This document shows positions 60,286-64,000 of a stretch of DNA of 64,000 nucleotides, one piece after another. The notes under the pieces are model-generated. The model was given only the letters and a program-made list of their open reading frames with translations, ran no database searches and was not told where the DNA came from. Each line of letters begins with the position of its first letter. Within the stretch, counting starts at the first letter, position 1. Source of the DNA: JBBQZU01 sp038207425 (lineage in GTDB: Bacteria; Bacteroidota; Bacteroidia; Flavobacteriales_D; Cryomorphaceae); NCBI GenBank assembly GCA_038207425.1, contig JBBQZU010000017.1, positions 1-64,000 of the forward strand, read 5' to 3'. Both the position numbers and the translations under genes were made by a program.

Positions 60286-62817
60286 ATGGCAGAAGGAGAA
60301 AAGATCATACCTATTAATATTGAAGACGAGATGCGTTCGGCATACATCGACTATTCGATGTCGGTGATTGTATCAAGGGCATTGCCCGATGTGCGCGATG
60401 GCTTGAAGCCGGTTCACAGAAGGGTTTTATATGGTATGCTTGATCTTGGGGTACTTTCTAACAGGCCTTATAAGAAGTCAGCACGTATTGTCGGTGAGGT
60501 GCTTGGTAAATACCACCCTCATGGCGACTCGTCCGTATACGACGCAATGGTGCGTATGGCCCAGGTATGGTCACTGAGGTATCCACTTGTAGATGGTCAG
60601 GGTAATTTTGGTTCGGTAGATGGTGATAGCCCGGCTGCTATGCGTTATACCGAGGCACGCTTACGCAAAATCGCTGAAGAATTAATTTCAGATCTCGATA
60701 AGGAAACCGTTGATTTTCAAAATAATTTCGATGATTCGCTCACAGAGCCTACCGTACTCCCTACCCGTGTACCAAACCTGCTGGTAAATGGAGCGAGTGG
60801 CATTGCAGTGGGTATGGCTACAAACATGCCACCGCATAACCTTACTGAAGTAATTAATGCCATAGTGGCATGTATTGACAACCCCGAAATTGATATCGCA
60901 GGTTTGATGGAACATGTTAAAGCTCCAGATTTCCCTACTGGTGGAACAATATATGGATACGAAGGAGTGAAGCTGGCTTTTGAAACTGGCCGCGGCCGTG
61001 TGCTGATCAGAGCTAAAGCTTCATTTGAAGAAATACGCGAAGGGCGTGAAGCAATTATCGTTACAGAAATACCATTTCAGGTAAATAAAGCTGAAATGAT
61101 TAAGAAAACGGCCGACCTTGTAAATGATAAGAAAATAGAAGGCATCAGCGACCTTCGTGATGAGAGCGATCGCAATGGAATGCGCATAGTTTATGAACTG
61201 AAGAGAGATGCCATCCCGAATGTGGTACTCAATAAACTTTACAAGTATACTGCGCTGCAGAGCTCTTTCTCAGTCAACAATATTGCTCTTGTAAAAGGGA
61301 GACCCGTTATGCTCAATCTAAAAGATATGATTGAGCTCTTTGTGGAGCACCGCCATGATGTGGTAGTGCGCAGAACGCAATATGAGCTTCGTAAAGCTGA
61401 AGAACGCGCCCATATCCTTGAAGGCTTACTCATAGCGCTTGATAATCTTGACGAGGTAATAACCCTTATCCGCGCTAGCAACACGCCCGAGGACGCCCGA
61501 AACGGACTTATGGAGCGATTCGGCCTTTCTGAAATTCAGAGCAGGGCAATTCTCGATATGCGCTTACAGAAGCTTACCGGACTTGAGCGCGATAAAGTGC
61601 GCGAAGAACATGCTGATCTTATGAAGCTCATTGACTATCTGAAGTCAATACTCGATAATGAAGTGCTCAGAATGAAGATCATCAAAGACGAGTTGATTGA
61701 AATCAGGGATAAGTACGGTGACGAACGCCGCTCAGTCATTGAGTACAGTGCAAACGAAATGAGCATAGAAGACCTTATCGCTGATGAGGAAGTGGTAGTC
61801 ACTGTTTCCCACATGGGCTATATTAAAAGAACACCACTCATAGAATACAAAACCCAAAGCAGGGGAGGTGTTGGCTCAAAAGGCAGCACCACGCGTGACG
61901 AAGACTTTCTGGAGCAGCTTTTCGTGGCTACAAACCATAACTACCTGCTTATTTTCACCGAAAAAGGAAAGTGTTTTTGGATGAGAATCTTCGAAATTCC
62001 GGAAGGAACAAAAATTTCTAAAGGCCGCGCCATTCAGAACCTCATTAATATTGAGCAGGATGATAAAATCATGGCATATATCAACGTAGAAAATCTTAAA
62101 GATGTGGAGTACATCAATAAGCACTACGTGATTATGGCTACCAAAAATGGTGTGGTAAAGAAAACCAGCCTGGAGTCATACTCTCGCCCGCGTGCAAACG
62201 GTATCAATGCAATCACCATTAAAGATGGCGATCAATTGCTCGAGGCAAAACTTACAAATGGTACTACAGAGATTATTCTTGCCAAGAAAAGTGGTAAGGC
62301 CATTCGCTTTAATGAAAGCGCAGTGCGCGCTGTAGGTCGCAACTCGCAAGGTGTAAAAGGTGTGACCCTTGAAGGCAAAAATGACGAAGTGATCGGAATG
62401 GTGTGCATTGACGACCCACAAACAAATATACTCGTAGTAAGCGAGAAAGGCTACGGAAAACGAAGCAATCTCGACGACTACCGCATTACCAACCGTGGCG
62501 GAAAGGGAGTGAAAACACTGAACATAACCGACAAGACAGGTGCACTCATCGCTATAAAAGCCGTTACCGATACGGATGACCTGATGATTATCAACAAAAG
62601 CGGTATCGCTATAAGAATGGGTGTTGCCGAGCTAAGAATCATGGGAAGAGCAACCCAGGGTGTGCGACTTATTAACCTCAGAAACAATGACGAGATAGCC
62701 GCTGTGGCCCGCGTTGAAGCCAGTGAAGGTGATGCATCAATTCTGTTAGGTGACGGTGATGTTGATCTTGACGGCCCTGTGTCTGATGTTTCTTCAGATG
62801 AGAATGCGGATGATTGA
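60286..62817 (+). CDS. gyrA: DNA gyrase subunit A
   Basis: An 843-residue topoisomerase subunit that cuts and rejoins DNA. The catalytic tyrosine is Y121 in AAMRYTEARL. The quinolone-determining region reads KYHPHGDSSVYDAMVRMAQ, with Ser82 and Asp86 at the positions corresponding to E. coli S83 and D87, so both positions carry the residue type found in sensitive strains. The C-terminal blades contain the GyrA box-like YSRPRANG and QGVKGVTLEGK. An acidic tail ends the protein (DVDLDGPVSDVSSDENADD). Length and order identify GyrA rather than ParC. Confidence 0.96.
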   Translation: MAEGEKIIPINIEDEMRSAYIDYSMSVIVSRALPDVRDGLKPVHRRVLYGMLDLGVLSNRPYKKSARIVGEVLGKYHPHGDSSVYDAMVRMAQVWSLRYPLVDGQGNFGSVDGDSPAAMRYTEARLRKIAEELISDLDKETVDFQNNFDDSLTEPTVLPTRVPNLLVNGASGIAVGMATNMPPHNLTEVINAIVACIDNPEIDIAGLMEHVKAPDFPTGGTIYGYEGVKLAFETGRGRVLIRAKASFEEIREGREAIIVTEIPFQVNKAEMIKKTADLVNDKKIEGISDLRDESDRNGMRIVYELKRDAIPNVVLNKLYKYTALQSSFSVNNIALVKGRPVMLNLKDMIELFVEHRHDVVVRRTQYELRKAEERAHILEGLLIALDNLDEVITLIRASNTPEDARNGLMERFGLSEIQSRAILDMRLQKLTGLERDKVREEHADLMKLIDYLKSILDNEVLRMKIIKDELIEIRDKYGDERRSVIEYSANEMSIEDLIADEEVVVTVSHMGYIKRTPLIEYKTQSRGGVGSKGSTTRDEDFLEQLFVATNHNYLLIFTEKGKCFWMRIFEIPEGTKISKGRAIQNLINIEQDDKIMAYINVENLKDVEYINKHYVIMATKNGVVKKTSLESYSRPRANGINAITIKDGDQLLEAKLTNGTTEIILAKKSGKAIRFNESAVRAVGRNSQGVKGVTLEGKNDEVIGMVCIDDPQTNILVVSEKGYGKRSNLDDYRITNRGGKGVKTLNITDKTGALIAIKAVTDTDDLMIINKSGIAIRMGVAELRIMGRATQGVRLINLRNNDEIAAVARVEASEGDASILLGDGDVDLDGPVSDVSSDENADD

Positions 62818-62986
62818 TTGAACCACTCATAAGGCACTTTAGATGACATTGCCAACTAACTTGCATGTGGAGTGTATTCAAAAAATGGAACGGTTATTTT
62901 CAATAGCAATGGCGAAATGATGTCTGTAGGAGATATTGATTTAGAAGTGATATATTGAGATAAGAATCTTATAGTTTAAAAGAATG

Positions 62987-63014
62987 GAACCGCTTTCCAG
63001 CGGTTCTTTTCTTT
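62987..63014 (+). terminator. Hairpin terminator downstream of gyrA
   Basis: GAACCGCT (62987-62994) pairs perfectly with AGCGGTTC (62999-63006) around TTCC, then TTTTCTTT. It is about 170 bp after the gyrA stop. In between (about 62866-62959) one frame reads YSKNGTVIFNSNGEMMSVGD, a protein-like fragment without a proper start, so a small decayed gene may have been terminated here rather than gyrA itself. Confidence 0.8.
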
Positions 63015-63080
63015 GAATAAAGTTCAGAGCTGATCTGAGGAGAGAACATTAATAGTATTCCAATTGCAATAGCTTTTTCA

Positions 63081-63575
63081 TTACTCAAAAGTAACAGGAG
63101 CACAGCGGATTACTTCCTGTTTGATCCACGCTATTTTTTCTGAGTGCCACAAGTAAGTTTCGCCCATGGCATGCACTACGCTCTCCTGCGGTGTTTGAGT
63201 ATTTTGCATACTCAAAGTTGAGTTGCTCCGATCAAATTGAATGCGCGATTCATACGTATAGATACTTGCATCAGGATTGGTGCGGGTGAGCGCAGTGTTT
63301 ACTGCACCATTGTCATGAAATGTGAATGTTGTAAAAACGGTAAAACTCTGATGTGTGTTTTCTATCCTGTAAATAGATTTGCCTTTGCAGTTAAAAATTT
63401 CATAGGTCTTTCTGCCAGCTAACCAAGGGGTTTCATACATGGAGATACTACCGTTGGTGAAGTAATAAAAAGTTGTATCGGCTGCATTTTTAGTGAAAGC
63501 CGCTGTGCTCAAGATGCAAAACAACATTAGCACAGTGGTGACCGGTATCTTACATCTAATTAAATTTCTGTTCAT
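63081..63575 (-). CDS. Small secreted protein, unknown
   Basis: A 164-residue exported protein; signal peptide about 1-29 (IPVTTVLMLFCILSTAAFTK). The mature part is beta-rich (TTFYYFTNGSISMYETPWLAGRKTYEIF, TVFTTFTFHDNGAVNTALTRT, YTYESRIQFDRSNSTLSM) with an RCAPVTFE end. The repeated short strands suggest a barrel or lipocalin-like fold. No family is recognised, no sorting domain and no neighbours on its strand. It is separated from the next gene by about 150 bp. Confidence 0.65.
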   Translation of the reverse strand: MNRNLIRCKIPVTTVLMLFCILSTAAFTKNAADTTFYYFTNGSISMYETPWLAGRKTYEIFNCKGKSIYRIENTHQSFTVFTTFTFHDNGAVNTALTRTNPDASIYTYESRIQFDRSNSTLSMQNTQTPQESVVHAMGETYLWHSEKIAWIKQEVIRCAPVTFE

Positions 63576-63670
63576 AGCCTCAGTTTGAAATCAAGTTTCA
63601 AATTCTAAGCCAAATATTGATTTTAACCCTTAATATGATGCGCATCATTGCTTTATAGACACCATCTTCA

Positions 63671-63703
63671 TTGGTGTCAGAAATAGTTTAACGCATATCT
63701 TTG
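63671..63703 (+). promoter_or_regulatory. Promoter of the radical-SAM gene at the right edge
   Basis: TTG (63671-63673), 22-nt spacer and TATCTTTG (63696-63703): a full match to the Bacteroidota consensus. The start codon TTG at 63730 follows 26 nt later. Confidence 0.7.
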
Positions 63704-63729
63704 CCAAAAACTGGGTCAACATTTTCCAA

Positions 63730-64000
63730 TTGAAAGAAATTTTACTCATAACGCCTCCATTTACACAGCTCAATACCCCGTATCCGGCAACTGCATACTT
63801 GAAGGGATTTTTGAATACAAAGAAGATATCATCCTTTCAGGTTGATTTGGGAATTGAAGTGATTCTGAAGCTTTTTTCGAAATCAACGTTTAGAGAACTT
63901 TTTGATCAGGCTGATGAAAAAAAAAGCATCCTATCAGACAATTGCCGGCGAATATATTCCGTGAGGGCCGATTATCTTCAACCGCTTGACGATGTAATCC
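63730..64000 (+). CDS. B12-binding/radical SAM-type protein, N-terminus only (cut by window)
   Basis: The last 271 bases hold an open frame from TTG 63730 that has no stop before the edge. It starts KEILLITPPFTQLNTPYPATAYLKGF and continues SSFQVDLGIEVILKLFS, which I recognise as the N-terminal cobalamin-binding-type region of a Bacteroidota radical SAM protein family. The catalytic CxxxCxxC motif would lie beyond the window, so the activity cannot be confirmed. There is no ATG near the start; TTG gives a sensible N-terminus. Only 90 codons are visible. Confidence 0.72.
   Translation, partial: MKEILLITPPFTQLNTPYPATAYLKGFLNTKKISSFQVDLGIEVILKLFSKSTFRELFDQADEKKSILSDNCRRIYSVRADYLQPLDDVI

Overview
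The window looks like a chromosomal segment of a Bacteroidota bacterium. The evidence is eleven proteins ending in type IX secretion system (T9SS) sorting domains (seven type A, four type B), a PorP/SprF-like protein, the family set (DUF4252, DUF2452, DUF493, HTTM, lamin-tail proteins), and recurring Bacteroidota-type -7 boxes (TAnnTTTG or TAnnTTCG) without Shine-Dalgarno sites. Gene order does not allow a finer placement. I saw no rRNA, tRNA or CRISPR array.

Layout. 1-387: decayed IS66 transposase end. 687-9140: fhs, a PhoD-like phosphatase, a secreted beta-lactamase-fold hydrolase, an HTTM membrane protein and a large repeat-containing T9SS cargo. 9145-11207: leftward operon of two PPK2 kinases and a DUF2147 protein. 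11342-16749: membrane protein, def with a TPR lipoprotein, an RnfD-like/DUF2330 composite ORF, and a T9SS protein that is almost only a sorting domain. 16789-22190: AlkD-like protein, a DNA methyltransferase with an internal duplication, a TlpA-type thioredoxin and prfC. 22359-34426: surface-protein region with a PQQ-type sugar dehydrogenase, a six-PKD protein paired with PorP/SprF, and two lamin-tail proteins, one with a CotH-kinase domain.

34503-39109: a tight rightward cluster of DUF4252, ECF sigma, putative anti-sigma, two more DUF4252-type proteins and an ABC transporter. This is the best candidate for a poorly described system. 39106-46898: DUF2452, an unknown protein, XRE regulator plus gmhB, a CrtA-like protein, msrB, an OlsF-like bifunctional acyltransferase and another T9SS cargo. 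46901-50605: smpB, sodB, a STAS-like protein, pyrD and an HMG-CoA-lyase-like protein. 50609-55350: glycosyltransferase, membrane metallophosphoesterase and a second ECF sigma operon. 55462-62817: DUF493, a kelch T9SS cargo, clpC and gyrA (divergent). At the right edge a B12-binding/radical-SAM-type gene begins and is cut by the window.

Many starts were moved inside the longest open frame because a promoter box, signal peptide or family N-terminus requires it. In several genes the -7 box ends only 4-7 nt before the ATG, which suggests leaderless mRNAs. Family names come from reading the protein sequence by eye; no database search was run.
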